This document shows positions 16,568 through 24,930 of a stretch of 64,000 nt of DNA, piece by piece (the stretch's first letter is position 1; every line of letters begins with the position of its first letter). Made by a program: the position numbers and the translations under genes. Source of the stretch: JBBROS01 sp965217935 (lineage in GTDB: Bacteria > Pseudomonadota > Alphaproteobacteria > Acetobacterales > Acetobacteraceae). A model generated the notes under the pieces. That model made no database searches and was not told the origin of the DNA. It saw only the letters and a program-made list of their open reading frames with translations. The stretch lies in contig OZ244581.1 of NCBI GenBank assembly GCA_965217935.1, positions 3,968,001-4,032,000 on the forward strand, given 5' to 3'.

Positions 16568-17641
16568 CTAAGTCTGTTGCGGCGGTTCGGCCGCCGCAGG
16601 CTTGTGACGCTTTGCGCCGACCTCAAGCAGCCGGAGTAGCGCACGTTGGAGCGTGGCAACTTGCTTGGCTTGGAATGCGGCGACCAGATCGGGCAGCCGC
16701 AGATTGATCTTGTCCTCTCGGCTATAGAACAGCGTGCGGTTCTTGTACCGATCCAGCCGACCGCCGGTCCGATCTGGCATGAGTACGAACTTTTCGATCG
16801 CGCGTCCGTCTTGCACGATCTTATAGGCCTTCGGCATGTCGTCGAGCAGTCCGTCGTGGATCACGAGATTTCTGACCAGCTCGATTTCGGTCACCGGCTC
16901 GCCCGGTTCGAACAGGGTCCCGGGAACTTCGTCCCATCCGGTCCTGCGACGATCGCCGAACTGGATGTTGGAGGATGAGAGCTTCGGATAGGACGTGAAG
17001 TCCGCCCGCAGGTGCTCGATCTCGTAGATAAGCTTTGTCGTGTAATCGAGCAGGCTGTGCAGACGTATGTAGATGACGTTGAGGGTGGCGGTGAGGCTCG
17101 TCACGACCGGAGACGTCATCCAGCGCACGCCGTCTGGTTCCGCAACTGGCGGGAAGAAGAGGTCGTCGAGGTTCAGCCTCCTGTAGAACTCGCCGACCAG
17201 GAAGCAGACCTCCTTCGTGCATTCTTGGATGGCGGACACGAGCTTGCGGCAGTCGTAGAGATACAGGAGCTGATTGAGGAACGGCATATCCCGGAGCGCA
17301 CCGACGAACTTCTCGAAGTTCTCGCGCGACAGCGTCGATTCCGAGTTGAGGCCCGCCTCCGGAACGAACTGCGGGATTACGGGCAGGAGCTGATGATAGA
17401 GCCGGATGTCGCCGAATAGCGCCGCGGCGAACGCGTCGTGCAGGTGGACGCATTCGGCCTCAATCTCGAAGAGTAGGTCGCCCTGCCAAGGCCGCCAGGC
17501 GCCCTGTGGGTCGCGCACATAGGCGGTCTCTCCCGCTGCGGGCGGATTCTGTCGTGGGACGCCGTGCGGCGTGAGGAAGAGCGGGGATAGGGGCGCCGAC
17601 CCAGGCGGCGGGGCCCAGGGATCGGCCGACGTTTCGGTCAT
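16568..17641 (-). CDS. Protein of unknown function in defence block (357 aa)
   Basis: Start placed at 17641 (MTETSADPWAPPPGS), which has GGAACGGAA upstream; a start at 17731 is possible and would overlap the start codon of the opposite gene. The N-terminus is proline-rich and probably unfolded. The rest is a soluble helical protein (ECVHLHDAFAAALFGDIRLY; KFVGALRDMPFLNQLLYLYD; LNVIYIRLHSLLDYTTKLIY) with no Walker, nuclease or membrane motif visible. It is transcribed away from the Mrr-like nuclease gene, with less than 100 bp between the starts. I do not recognise the family. A role as partner or regulator of the nuclease is conjecture from position. Confidence 0.65.
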   Translation of the reverse strand: MTETSADPWAPPPGSAPLSPLFLTPHGVPRQNPPAAGETAYVRDPQGAWRPWQGDLLFEIEAECVHLHDAFAAALFGDIRLYHQLLPVIPQFVPEAGLNSESTLSRENFEKFVGALRDMPFLNQLLYLYDCRKLVSAIQECTKEVCFLVGEFYRRLNLDDLFFPPVAEPDGVRWMTSPVVTSLTATLNVIYIRLHSLLDYTTKLIYEIEHLRADFTSYPKLSSSNIQFGDRRRTGWDEVPGTLFEPGEPVTEIELVRNLVIHDGLLDDMPKAYKIVQDGRAIEKFVLMPDRTGGRLDRYKNRTLFYSREDKINLRLPDLVAAFQAKQVATLQRALLRLLEVGAKRHKPAAAEPPQQT

Positions 17642-17729
17642 CGCAGTTCCGTTCCTTGGGCGCGCCGCGGCAGCTTGCGTGTTCCGGGGCGGATCGTAGA
17701 GTCGTCTTCCCCATTCTTCGTAGAACCGC

Positions 17730-18938
17730 ATGTCCACACCAGCGAATACTCTAAGTCCGCTCATGGCCGCGCTGGAGCAGTTCGAGGCTGCCGAGGCGAA
17801 TCTGGTCAAGCTCGACCGCCTCTGGGAAGAGCTGTCCGGCCTCATCCCGAGGGGCGTTTCGTTCGGCGGAAATGCTGAGTATGAGGATCGCTGCCGCTCT
17901 TATCGGCTCCTGCTCGACGCTTTGCCGCGGATCGACGGCTGGCGGCCGGCAGCCGAGCCGCCGGATCTTGATGACGTGGCCCAGAGCCGGTTCGATGCGA
18001 TGGAAATCGACGAGCCCGGCGCGCATGTCAGCGTCGAAAACTGGGTCGAGGAGCCGGGCCGCGAGCTCAGAGAGTACCGCTTCCGCCTCAACAACAAGCG
18101 ACGGGCTCTGATCCGGGAGGCGCTGATCGGCCTGATCGATGAGATGGACGCCGATCTGCGAGCCCTTCGTAAGACAGCAGGGGATGACGAGGAGACCAAC
18201 CGCAAGCTCGACCTCGAGGCGTGGGCGGACATGCGTGAGCACGTGAAGCAAATCGAGGTGTTGCTCGGCTCCAGCGTGCAAAAGCCGGATCGGTGGTCCG
18301 ACATGATGCGCCACATGCGCTTCGGCGAGACCGGCGACCTCCACGACATCGAGAGTGTCGACTGGCCGACCGTGAAGGCAGCCCTGCGGAAGGGGCTATA
18401 CGGCGCGAACGAGCCGGTGCCGGTGAGGGTCGAGGACCTCGGCGCTCTGGTCGCGGCGAGACCGTCAGGGCCGGTCACCACGGCTCTCGCTTGGTCGAAG
18501 CTCGATGATGCGGGCTTCGAGCGGCTGATCTTCGGCCTGATCGGCGACACGCCGGGGTACGAGAACCCGGAATGGCTGATGCAGACGCGCGCCCCCGATC
18601 GCGGACGGGACCTCTCTGTGACTCGCGTGATCCAGGACGAGCTCTCAGGCACGATCCGCCACCGCGTCGTGATCCAATGCAAGCACTGGCTGACACGTAG
18701 CGTGAACCTCCCCGAGGTTGCCGCGGCACGGGATCAGATGGCCACCTGGGGTCACCCACGCGTAGACGTCCTGACGGTCGCTACCAGCGGCCGATTCACC
18801 GCCGACGCGGTGACATGGGTCGAGACCCACAACGCCTCCGGCGTGGCGCCCAGGATCGAGATGTGGCCCGAGAGCCATCTTGAGCGTCTGCTTGCCGCTC
18901 GCCCGGCGCTGATCGCAGAGTTCGGCCTCCGCGGCTAA
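17730..18938 (+). CDS. Mrr-like restriction endonuclease (402 aa)
   Basis: The last 150 residues are an Mrr_cat PD-(D/E)XK nuclease: LDDAGFERLIFGLIGDTPGY, the GRDLSVTRV segment with the catalytic Asp, VVIQCKHW with the Q-x-K pair, and the closing VDVLTVATSGRFTADAV. The first 240 residues are helical and charged (LELREYRFRLNNKRRA-like stretch, about 105-125) and match nothing I know; they may be the sensor or targeting part. Mrr-family enzymes cut methylated or otherwise modified DNA. The gene ends eight bases from the end of the cyclase-like gene, tail to tail. The ribosome site is weak. Confidence 0.8.
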   Translation: MSTPANTLSPLMAALEQFEAAEANLVKLDRLWEELSGLIPRGVSFGGNAEYEDRCRSYRLLLDALPRIDGWRPAAEPPDLDDVAQSRFDAMEIDEPGAHVSVENWVEEPGRELREYRFRLNNKRRALIREALIGLIDEMDADLRALRKTAGDDEETNRKLDLEAWADMREHVKQIEVLLGSSVQKPDRWSDMMRHMRFGETGDLHDIESVDWPTVKAALRKGLYGANEPVPVRVEDLGALVAARPSGPVTTALAWSKLDDAGFERLIFGLIGDTPGYENPEWLMQTRAPDRGRDLSVTRVIQDELSGTIRHRVVIQCKHWLTRSVNLPEVAAARDQMATWGHPRVDVLTVATSGRFTADAVTWVETHNASGVAPRIEMWPESHLERLLAARPALIAEFGLRG

Positions 18939-18946
18939 GTCGCCGC

Positions 18947-19771
18947 TCAGAAGCTTCGGAACGGCAAGGGCGTCGTTCGCGGCTCGGCGCCGGCCAGGTT
19001 CACGGGCCCGATCACAGGTGCCGCGTTGGGGTCGGGATGCGTTGCGACCTCAGCGTTCCAGTAGCGCGCGAGCCAGTCGATCTTGGCGTACACGTCTGGC
19101 TGGTCGAGCGTCCGGTCCAACTTCGACTGGATGATCTGCTGGATCGAGCGCCCGACGGCGCACATGGGATGGCGCAGCATGTCTGGGTAGTCCGGATCCT
19201 GCCGATTGAAGCAGCCGAGTTCGGTCAGGTAGTTCAGGAACCAGACGCCGTCCCGATCCCGCAGGAGGCGGGCGTTCCTGTAGACCGCCCAGACCTCGTC
19301 CTGGGCGGCATACCGCTCGGCGGCATCGAACGCCTTGGCCCCGAGCACGACCCGCGGCATCTTCGCGATCGTCGACTCCAGGCGATAGGCTTCGTTGACG
19401 CCCAGTCCGAAGACGAACTGATCATCGTGCTTCATCCCGCCGATCGTCACGCCGCCCCGGATGAGGATGCCGAGCTGCAAAAGGTTCCAGGCGAGCGCGT
19501 CGATCGAGAGGAGCAAGTGCCAGAGCCCATCGGGCGTGTTCGCCCCGGAGAGGATGCAACTGTCGGAGAAGTTCTGGGTCCGGAGGTCCGTCTCGCCACC
19601 TCGGGGCGGCGAGACCGCCCGGACTCGGCCGAGCGCCTCCGCGATCTCGTGGCGCAGGATCCCGTCCCGGTCGGCGCGCCGGACGAGGTCGGCGAAGCCG
19701 AGGATGTCGACGAAGCCCACAACACGGTCGCAGTAGCCGTCATCGGCGGGCTGGTTCAGGATTGCTGTCAC
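18947..19771 (-). CDS. Class III nucleotide-cyclase-like protein, fifth gene of the qat operon (274 aa)
   Basis: GTG start overlaps the qatD stop by four bases. The protein shows the class III nucleotidyl cyclase plan: FVDILGF with D22, FSDS with D70 (the two metal aspartates), LIRGGVTIG (about 103-111), and GVNEAYRLES with N126 and R130 in the N-x3-R spacing that stabilises the transition state in this class. The C-terminal 100 residues are not recognised. Many unnamed proteins with this pattern occur in defence islands; Pycsar cyclases are also class III enzymes. Enzymatic activity and substrate are unknown. Its coupling to qatABCD, which normally has four genes, is the notable point. Confidence 0.7.
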   Translation of the reverse strand: MTAILNQPADDGYCDRVVGFVDILGFADLVRRADRDGILRHEIAEALGRVRAVSPPRGGETDLRTQNFSDSCILSGANTPDGLWHLLLSIDALAWNLLQLGILIRGGVTIGGMKHDDQFVFGLGVNEAYRLESTIAKMPRVVLGAKAFDAAERYAAQDEVWAVYRNARLLRDRDGVWFLNYLTELGCFNRQDPDYPDMLRHPMCAVGRSIQQIIQSKLDRTLDQPDVYAKIDWLARYWNAEVATHPDPNAAPVIGPVNLAGAEPRTTPLPFRSF

Positions 19772-20550
19772 GCCGTTGTCCTGCTGTCCTGATCCCTCAC
19801 CAGAGCGCGTAGGTTGGATACGATCGTCGCTCCCATATGCTCCGCCGTTGCCTGGTGCAGCTCCGCGAGTTCGGCGACGGTCAGAGCAACGGCGACCGGC
19901 CGCACCGGCCGGCCGTCCACCTCAACGAACGGGCCATCGGTTTCGGTCAGAATGCGGTCGAGAGGCAGGCCGGCAACCAGCTGCCGGTGCTTGGGCGAGC
20001 GGAGCATCTCGCCGTTGATGGAGAAGTAGCAGCCGAGGTCCGCTGCCCGGCGCGCCTCGGCTGGCGTGCCAGTGAACCAGTGCATGACGGCGCGACCGCG
20101 ACCCCGGGGGAAGCTGCGCTCAAGGTGCGCGAGCACCTTCGACACCGAGCGCACGCTATGGAGGGTGAGGATCTTCCCGCCCTGTTCGGCGCAGGCCCTG
20201 AGGATACGCTCGAACACGCGCTCCTGTTCGGCGAAGCTCCGGTAGAAGCGGGGTCCCGCGTCGAGCCCGATCTCCCCGACGTAGCGGGCCTCGGGTAGGT
20301 GGCGCTCGAAAAGCGAGAGCTCCCCTGACCGGTCGGCGACGAGCTGCGGATGGAGACCGAGCGCGACCCGGACATGGTCGGAACGCGCCGCAAGATCCCG
20401 GTTCCGCGACCATGCCTTAGGCGTCGTGGTGACGGCGAGAGTCGCGACCGCCGCGCGGTCGCATTCGGCGATCAGGGCGGTGTGATCCTTGTAGAGGTCG
20501 AGGTGGCAGTGGAAGTCGACCCAACGTGGTGGACGCTTGGCTTCCGTCAC
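19768..20550 (-). CDS. qatD: QatD, TatD-like metal-dependent DNase (260 aa)
   Basis: A TIM-barrel TatD-family nuclease with the metal motifs in order: VDFHCHLDLY (H14, H16), GEIGLDAG (E93, D97), the LTLHSVRS and MHWFTGTPAEARRAADLG histidines, and the final TETDGPFVEVDG aspartate. Length fits TatD. It starts with GTG overlapping the qatC stop. The context (KAP ATPase, unknown protein, QueC-like enzyme, TatD) identifies it as QatD of the Qat anti-phage system and not the housekeeping tatD. Its target in defence is not established. Confidence 0.9.
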   Translation of the reverse strand: MTEAKRPPRWVDFHCHLDLYKDHTALIAECDRAAVATLAVTTTPKAWSRNRDLAARSDHVRVALGLHPQLVADRSGELSLFERHLPEARYVGEIGLDAGPRFYRSFAEQERVFERILRACAEQGGKILTLHSVRSVSKVLAHLERSFPRGRGRAVMHWFTGTPAEARRAADLGCYFSINGEMLRSPKHRQLVAGLPLDRILTETDGPFVEVDGRPVRPVAVALTVAELAELHQATAEHMGATIVSNLRALVRDQDSRTTA

Positions 20551-21920
20551 GCCGGCCGCGCCCTGACCCCGTCGAGCAGCCGGCCGACTTCACGGAGGCC
20601 CGTGACGTAGACCGCCTCATAGTCGGCGAGCTTCGTCGGGTGGTCACTGAGCGGTCCTGGCCGATGGATATCGAAACGGGCGCGGGCCGGCTTCTTGGCC
20701 AATCGAGATAGCGCCAGCTGGAACGAACGGACGTGCTCGCCCTCTGCGCGTGTGGTGTCGAGCACCTGAGTGTGCAGGTCCGGGATCTGGTACTCCGTGT
20801 CGTCCATGCCGCAGCCTTCCAGCATCGCCGCGCGCCGGATCAGGCAGGGCACGCAATGCCCGCAATGTTTGGATTGGCGGTTTGCCTCGTCCTTGGCCCA
20901 ACGCGCCTTCGCCGGCGAAGAGCAGGACATGGTGTGCTTCGCCTCCTGACAGAGGAAACCGAGATCGGCGCACCCCTTCGCCATCTGGCCCTTCGTTTGG
21001 AACGCGTAACGGTTCACAAGCCGCGCGCGCAGTCCGAGCCCGGCGAGCAGGTCATCGAACCGCGCCATATAGAAGGGGTGGGTCGTGCGTGTGCTGAGCG
21101 CGCCGAGCCGCAATGGATCGAGCGGGACGTTGAGCGAGATGAGGCCGTTCTCCGGCACATGCACGGTGACGTCGCCGCCCACCGCGTCGGCCGCCATGCC
21201 CGCGAGCGCGAAGAACAGGAAGGAACGACCGCGGAGCGTGTTCTCGACCGAGGCGGCTTCGACCGTGTCGTTGGGGAAGCCGACACGCGCGCGCATGTGA
21301 TGGAAAGCGGCGCCCTGGAAGCGCCGCTTCAGCACTTCGACGCAATAAGACTGGTGTTTGCTGGTGATGCCGTCCCAATAGTGGCTGACCAGGAGCGGAG
21401 CCTCCCCGCCGGCCAAAAGGTCGATCGCGCCGATGAAGCTGTCGAGGCCGCCCGAGAAGAGGCAGACGCATGACGGATTAGCCGTACGCAACCGCGTCGG
21501 CGCGGCGGCGAGCTCGGGCACGTCGGTGGGGCGAGCGCGGAAATATACGCCCCAGTGGTCACCGGTCAGGAAGTTGAGCGTCCGTGTGATCAGGGGCGCC
21601 AGCCCTGACCACAGCCCCAGGTCCTGAACCGGCAAGTGTAAGTCGATTTCGCGCGTCCAGGCATCCTGGGCGTCCTGATCACGCGAGATGCGCGTGTCCG
21701 CGGCGGTGAGCGCAGCAGCGAGGAGGCCCAGATCGACGGCCGTCTCCGATGGGCGCAGGCCAAGCTCCCGAAGCTGGTCGAGCGCTTGCCCCAGGCCGTA
21801 ACCCGGCCGGCGATAGCCGTCGATGAACCCAATTTCCGTGACGTGGGTGTCGGCCCGGCTCGGGGTGACGACCGCGGTGTCGGAGGGTCCGAGCCGGCCA
21901 ACAATGCTGTGGTGTCTCAT
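20547..21920 (-). CDS. qatC: QatC, QueC-like ATP-pyrophosphatase (457 aa)
   Basis: The PP-loop SGGLDS sits at residues 156-161, and the zinc cysteines of the QueC fold are at about 333, 353, 356 and 359 (CGHCVPC). True QueC is about 230 residues; this protein has an extra 150-residue N-terminal domain, as QatC does. QueC makes 7-cyano-7-deazaguanine; in Qat the QueC-like enzyme is thought to use a related adenylation chemistry on a protein or nucleotide, which is not settled. ATG overlaps the qatB stop by four bases and the stop overlaps qatD by four. No queuosine genes lie nearby. Confidence 0.9.
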   Translation of the reverse strand: MRHHSIVGRLGPSDTAVVTPSRADTHVTEIGFIDGYRRPGYGLGQALDQLRELGLRPSETAVDLGLLAAALTAADTRISRDQDAQDAWTREIDLHLPVQDLGLWSGLAPLITRTLNFLTGDHWGVYFRARPTDVPELAAAPTRLRTANPSCVCLFSGGLDSFIGAIDLLAGGEAPLLVSHYWDGITSKHQSYCVEVLKRRFQGAAFHHMRARVGFPNDTVEAASVENTLRGRSFLFFALAGMAADAVGGDVTVHVPENGLISLNVPLDPLRLGALSTRTTHPFYMARFDDLLAGLGLRARLVNRYAFQTKGQMAKGCADLGFLCQEAKHTMSCSSPAKARWAKDEANRQSKHCGHCVPCLIRRAAMLEGCGMDDTEYQIPDLHTQVLDTTRAEGEHVRSFQLALSRLAKKPARARFDIHRPGPLSDHPTKLADYEAVYVTGLREVGRLLDGVRARPA

Positions 21921-22798
21921 ACAGCGGCCTCCCCGGCGGCAGCGACGAGATCGAACGCCGCCTCATAGATTTGATTGATCACGCCCTGAATGTCGTGATC
22001 GGACATCCCGGCGAGACCGTCGAGCCGGCCGGCGAGCTCGCCACGGGTGCAGCCCGTCACGAAGTCGTGGAGCTGGGCCTGCGCGCTTTCGACCGCGGCG
22101 ATATCGTCCGGCAGCGTCACGCCACGCGCACCGAGGTCTGCCATTACCCGGCCCTCAATCGAGCGGGCGATGAAGTCGAGGAAGAAGTCTCCCATCTGAG
22201 CGGCCGTCAGCGTGTCGAAGTTGCCCACGCCAGCCTCGGCCATGTCGCCGATGGTCTCGAGCATGGCCTGCCGCGCGATCGCCTCGTCCACGGCGCCGCC
22301 CGGCGGGCAGACGAACTCCAGGATGGCGACGAAGACGTCCGCCGCGGGCTGGCCAGCCAGGCCCGGGAGGTTGAGCTGTCGGAGCGTCTCGATCGGGCCG
22401 ATGCGCTGGAAATCGCGGACCACGCCGAGGAGACGGGCTCCGGCCGCCCGCGACGAGCCCATTCGTCGCGCCGCTCGACGCGCGCCGCCCGTGCCGTTGC
22501 GGACATAGTTGGAGAGTGCGCTGCCTAATGCGCTGCGGCTGCCGGTGCGAGCGAACCGTGAGAAGCTGCCGCGGGCGCCGCCGAGTCCGCCTGCGCCGCT
22601 GATATCCGGCTGCCGCGGAGCGACGCCGGGCGGCGGCGCGTCCGGCTGGGCCGGATTGGGATTCGCCGGCGCACCAGGCGCGCCGGGGGCGACCGGAGGT
22701 GGGGCGGCCGGTCCGGGTGCGACGCCCGGAGCCGGATCGTCGACCCACGAGGGGACAAGTCCACTCGCCGGGCCGCCATAGCCTTTGGACGTCCCCAT
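21917..22798 (-). CDS. qatB: QatB, Qat system protein (293 aa)
   Basis: The N-terminal 70 residues are a proline/alanine/glycine-rich low-complexity linker with no predicted structure. The remainder is a helical domain (ALSNYVRNGTGGARRAARRM; PIETLRQLNLPGLAGQPAAD; DNAEAGVG-like acidic turns) ending in a helix DLVAAAGEAA. Qat operons always carry such a weakly conserved second gene, so identity rests on position between qatA and qatC together with this architecture. Start at 22798, one base after the qatA stop. The function within the system is unknown; a substrate of the QueC-like enzyme is a reasonable guess. Confidence 0.78.
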   Translation of the reverse strand: MGTSKGYGGPASGLVPSWVDDPAPGVAPGPAAPPPVAPGAPGAPANPNPAQPDAPPPGVAPRQPDISGAGGLGGARGSFSRFARTGSRSALGSALSNYVRNGTGGARRAARRMGSSRAAGARLLGVVRDFQRIGPIETLRQLNLPGLAGQPAADVFVAILEFVCPPGGAVDEAIARQAMLETIGDMAEAGVGNFDTLTAAQMGDFFLDFIARSIEGRVMADLGARGVTLPDDIAAVESAQAQLHDFVTGCTRGELAGRLDGLAGMSDHDIQGVINQIYEAAFDLVAAAGEAAV

Positions 22799-22799
22799 C

Positions 22800-24758
22800 T
22801 CAGTTCCGCTTCATCTTGGCGACGGCCTGGGCCGTCGTCTGCAAGACCGTGTTCTCCGACTGCTCGCCCCAGCTCCGCAGGGTCGTCTGGAACTCGCCCG
22901 CGATCGCCGTGTCGGGGAAGCAGCTCCCCCAGCTCGAGCCCGCCCACGCGCCGACCTTGTTGACCGGCAGCTCGCGGATGAATTCCAGCAAGCGACGCTG
23001 GAGCGTCGGCTGGACCTCCACCAGCTTGATGAGCCCGTCGACACCCTTGGGCTTGGAGCCGAAATTGTCCTCCTGGAGGATGCGCCCGCGGATCGCCTCG
23101 AAGACCTCCTCCGGGTCCGGACCGGTCAGTTTAGCCGCCTCCCCGGCAGCCGCACGCACCATTAGCGGCGGTCCCATCAGCTTGTCGACCAGACCTTCAA
23201 GGTGGCTGGCTGCGGCGAGGCCGCCCAGCGAGCTGCGCTTGTCGCGGGTCACGAAGACGTAGGGCCGCAGGTCGACGTCCGCTAGCGGCGGGTCGATGGC
23301 GGCCCAACCCTTCGCCCACTCGTTCTTGGCCCATTCCTCGGCTTCGGGCGGCAGGGCAGCGGGCGCGGCCTTGACCGGCTTGCGTGCGCCTCTGGCGGCG
23401 GGCTTGTCGTCTTCGTCGTCGTCGGCCACCGGCGGGGTGCGGACATGATCCTCGAAACGCTTTAGCGCGTCGGGCTTGCCGTCCGGATCATTCGCAGCGA
23501 GCCGCGCGATTTGCTCGTAGAAATCCGGGTAGAAGCGCTCGGCCAGCATGATCTTGGCCAGCAACGGCCGCTGGATCTCCGCGCCGAAGCCGCGCTCGTC
23601 GGCGATGGCGTGGCGCAGCATCATGGAATTGAGGAAGCGCTTGATCTGGCGCGGGTTGCCGCGGGTGCCCTCGCTCAACATCCGGGTCACATGAGCGCTG
23701 ATCACCAGCGCCTGATCGACCTCGGGCGGCACCGGCCCCTGCATCGCCGCCTCGACGGTGCGCCGGTCCAGGCCTCGGCTCTTCCAGGGCCGCTTCATGT
23801 CCTCGCGCGCGGCATCAAGTAGGCGGTGGAAGCGCGGGTCCTTGGACCCGAGCGCGTTCTCCGCAAGCAGCAGGGTGATATAGACGCGTGTCTCCGCGAG
23901 CCCGAGCGCCGGGATGCGGAACGGCACCTGGATCAGCTTCTCCAGGTAGTTGCGGGCGTAGCTGACGGGACCCGAGCTGGGCGGCAGATCGGGAAAATGC
24001 TCGCGAACCGCATATTCGATCATCAGCTCGTCGGCGCCCACGACGAAGGCGGTGCGCTCGACGAAGAGGAACAGCCGAATAGCCTCCAGGGTTGAGATGG
24101 CGGTCTTCGGCAGGCAGCGGTCGAGATCGTCCACGATCACGACGAGCTGATCGATATCAGCCGCGTCGAGGAGTTCCTTAAACTCTTTCCGGAAGGCGTG
24201 GATGTGCTCAGGAAGGTTGTCGCTGTCGTCCGGCGCCTCCTTGAGGAAGTCGCCTGCTTTCTCGGCCACGCCCTTCAAGTCCTCGATCGACAGGTGGTCC
24301 TGCGGCTTAGCCAGGAACGCGGTCGCGACGTCGTAAAGACTTTTCACCTGATCGAAGGTGGGAATGCCAGTCGCGGCCGTGAAGGCGAAGCCACCCGCCT
24401 TGCGGGCGAGCTTCAACCAGTCCACCCGCTTAAGCACCTTCTTCGCCGCGTCCGCGACCTTCTTGGAGGTGGGACGGGCTCGGCGAAGCTCGTCGACGAT
24501 AGTTTCGATGACGACGGTCTTAGCGTCTTCGAAGCCTTCGAAGGTCCATCCATTGAACCAGATGCAGAGGACGCGGTCGTCGCCTGCGAAGGCGCGTTCG
24601 AGCATTTTAAGCACGCTCGATTTGCCCGCGCCCCAGTCGCCATGCACGCCGACCGTTACCGGCGCATCCGGTGTTTTGCGGATCAGGCTGACGACTGTCT
24701 TTGCGATCGCCTCGTAGTAGAGGAGATCGGTAGCCGTCTCCTGGTCGTTCAAGAACAT
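22800..24758 (-). CDS. qatA: QatA, KAP-family P-loop NTPase (652 aa)
   Basis: KAP NTPase with Walker A GDWGAGKS at residues 40-47, the VLCIWFNGWTFEGFEDAKT segment that is diagnostic of KAP proteins, and Walker B LVVIVDDLDRCLP near residue 210. Further conserved pieces are NPRQIKRFLNSMMLR (about 390) and an Asp/Lys-rich linker. The usual KAP membrane helices inserted between the Walker motifs are absent or very short here. Start chosen at 24758 (MFLNDQETATD) behind GGGGGCG; an ATG at 24836 is in frame but lacks protein-like sequence. First gene of the five-gene operon, transcribed away from the toxin-antitoxin genes. Confidence 0.9.
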   Translation of the reverse strand: MFLNDQETATDLLYYEAIAKTVVSLIRKTPDAPVTVGVHGDWGAGKSSVLKMLERAFAGDDRVLCIWFNGWTFEGFEDAKTVVIETIVDELRRARPTSKKVADAAKKVLKRVDWLKLARKAGGFAFTAATGIPTFDQVKSLYDVATAFLAKPQDHLSIEDLKGVAEKAGDFLKEAPDDSDNLPEHIHAFRKEFKELLDAADIDQLVVIVDDLDRCLPKTAISTLEAIRLFLFVERTAFVVGADELMIEYAVREHFPDLPPSSGPVSYARNYLEKLIQVPFRIPALGLAETRVYITLLLAENALGSKDPRFHRLLDAAREDMKRPWKSRGLDRRTVEAAMQGPVPPEVDQALVISAHVTRMLSEGTRGNPRQIKRFLNSMMLRHAIADERGFGAEIQRPLLAKIMLAERFYPDFYEQIARLAANDPDGKPDALKRFEDHVRTPPVADDDEDDKPAARGARKPVKAAPAALPPEAEEWAKNEWAKGWAAIDPPLADVDLRPYVFVTRDKRSSLGGLAAASHLEGLVDKLMGPPLMVRAAAGEAAKLTGPDPEEVFEAIRGRILQEDNFGSKPKGVDGLIKLVEVQPTLQRRLLEFIRELPVNKVGAWAGSSWGSCFPDTAIAGEFQTTLRSWGEQSENTVLQTTAQAVAKMKRN

Positions 24759-24874
24759 CAACGCCCCCAAGCCGGTACTCGGTGTAATCTCGACTCGCAA
24801 TAGCGAGCCAGGGATAGGTATAGCAAAGCCCAGCATGGTCGGGAACAGGTCGTGAACGCCTATTCTGATCGAAC

Positions 24875-24900
24875 CTTACGGACTTGACGAACTTAACGAC
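24875..24900. promoter_or_regulatory. Three tandem 9-bp repeats between qatA and the antitoxin gene
   Basis: CTTACGGA, CTTGACGAA and CTTAACGAC follow one another without gaps 30 bp before the antitoxin start. The middle copy contains TTGACG, which could be a -35 box. Tandem sites of this size in front of an antitoxin gene suggest an autoregulatory operator; the same 170-bp gap must hold the qatA promoter on the other strand. Confidence 0.45.
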
Positions 24901-24930
24901 CGCGTCCATTTTGTGGGTGGAGGTGCGGTT

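Noticed and set aside
19768..20550. TatD gene read as housekeeping tatD
   Set aside because: It overlaps qatC and the cyclase gene in one operon.
20547..21920. QueC-like gene read as queuosine synthesis
   Set aside because: No queD/E/F nearby, extra N-terminal domain, and the KAP/TatD context identify QatC.
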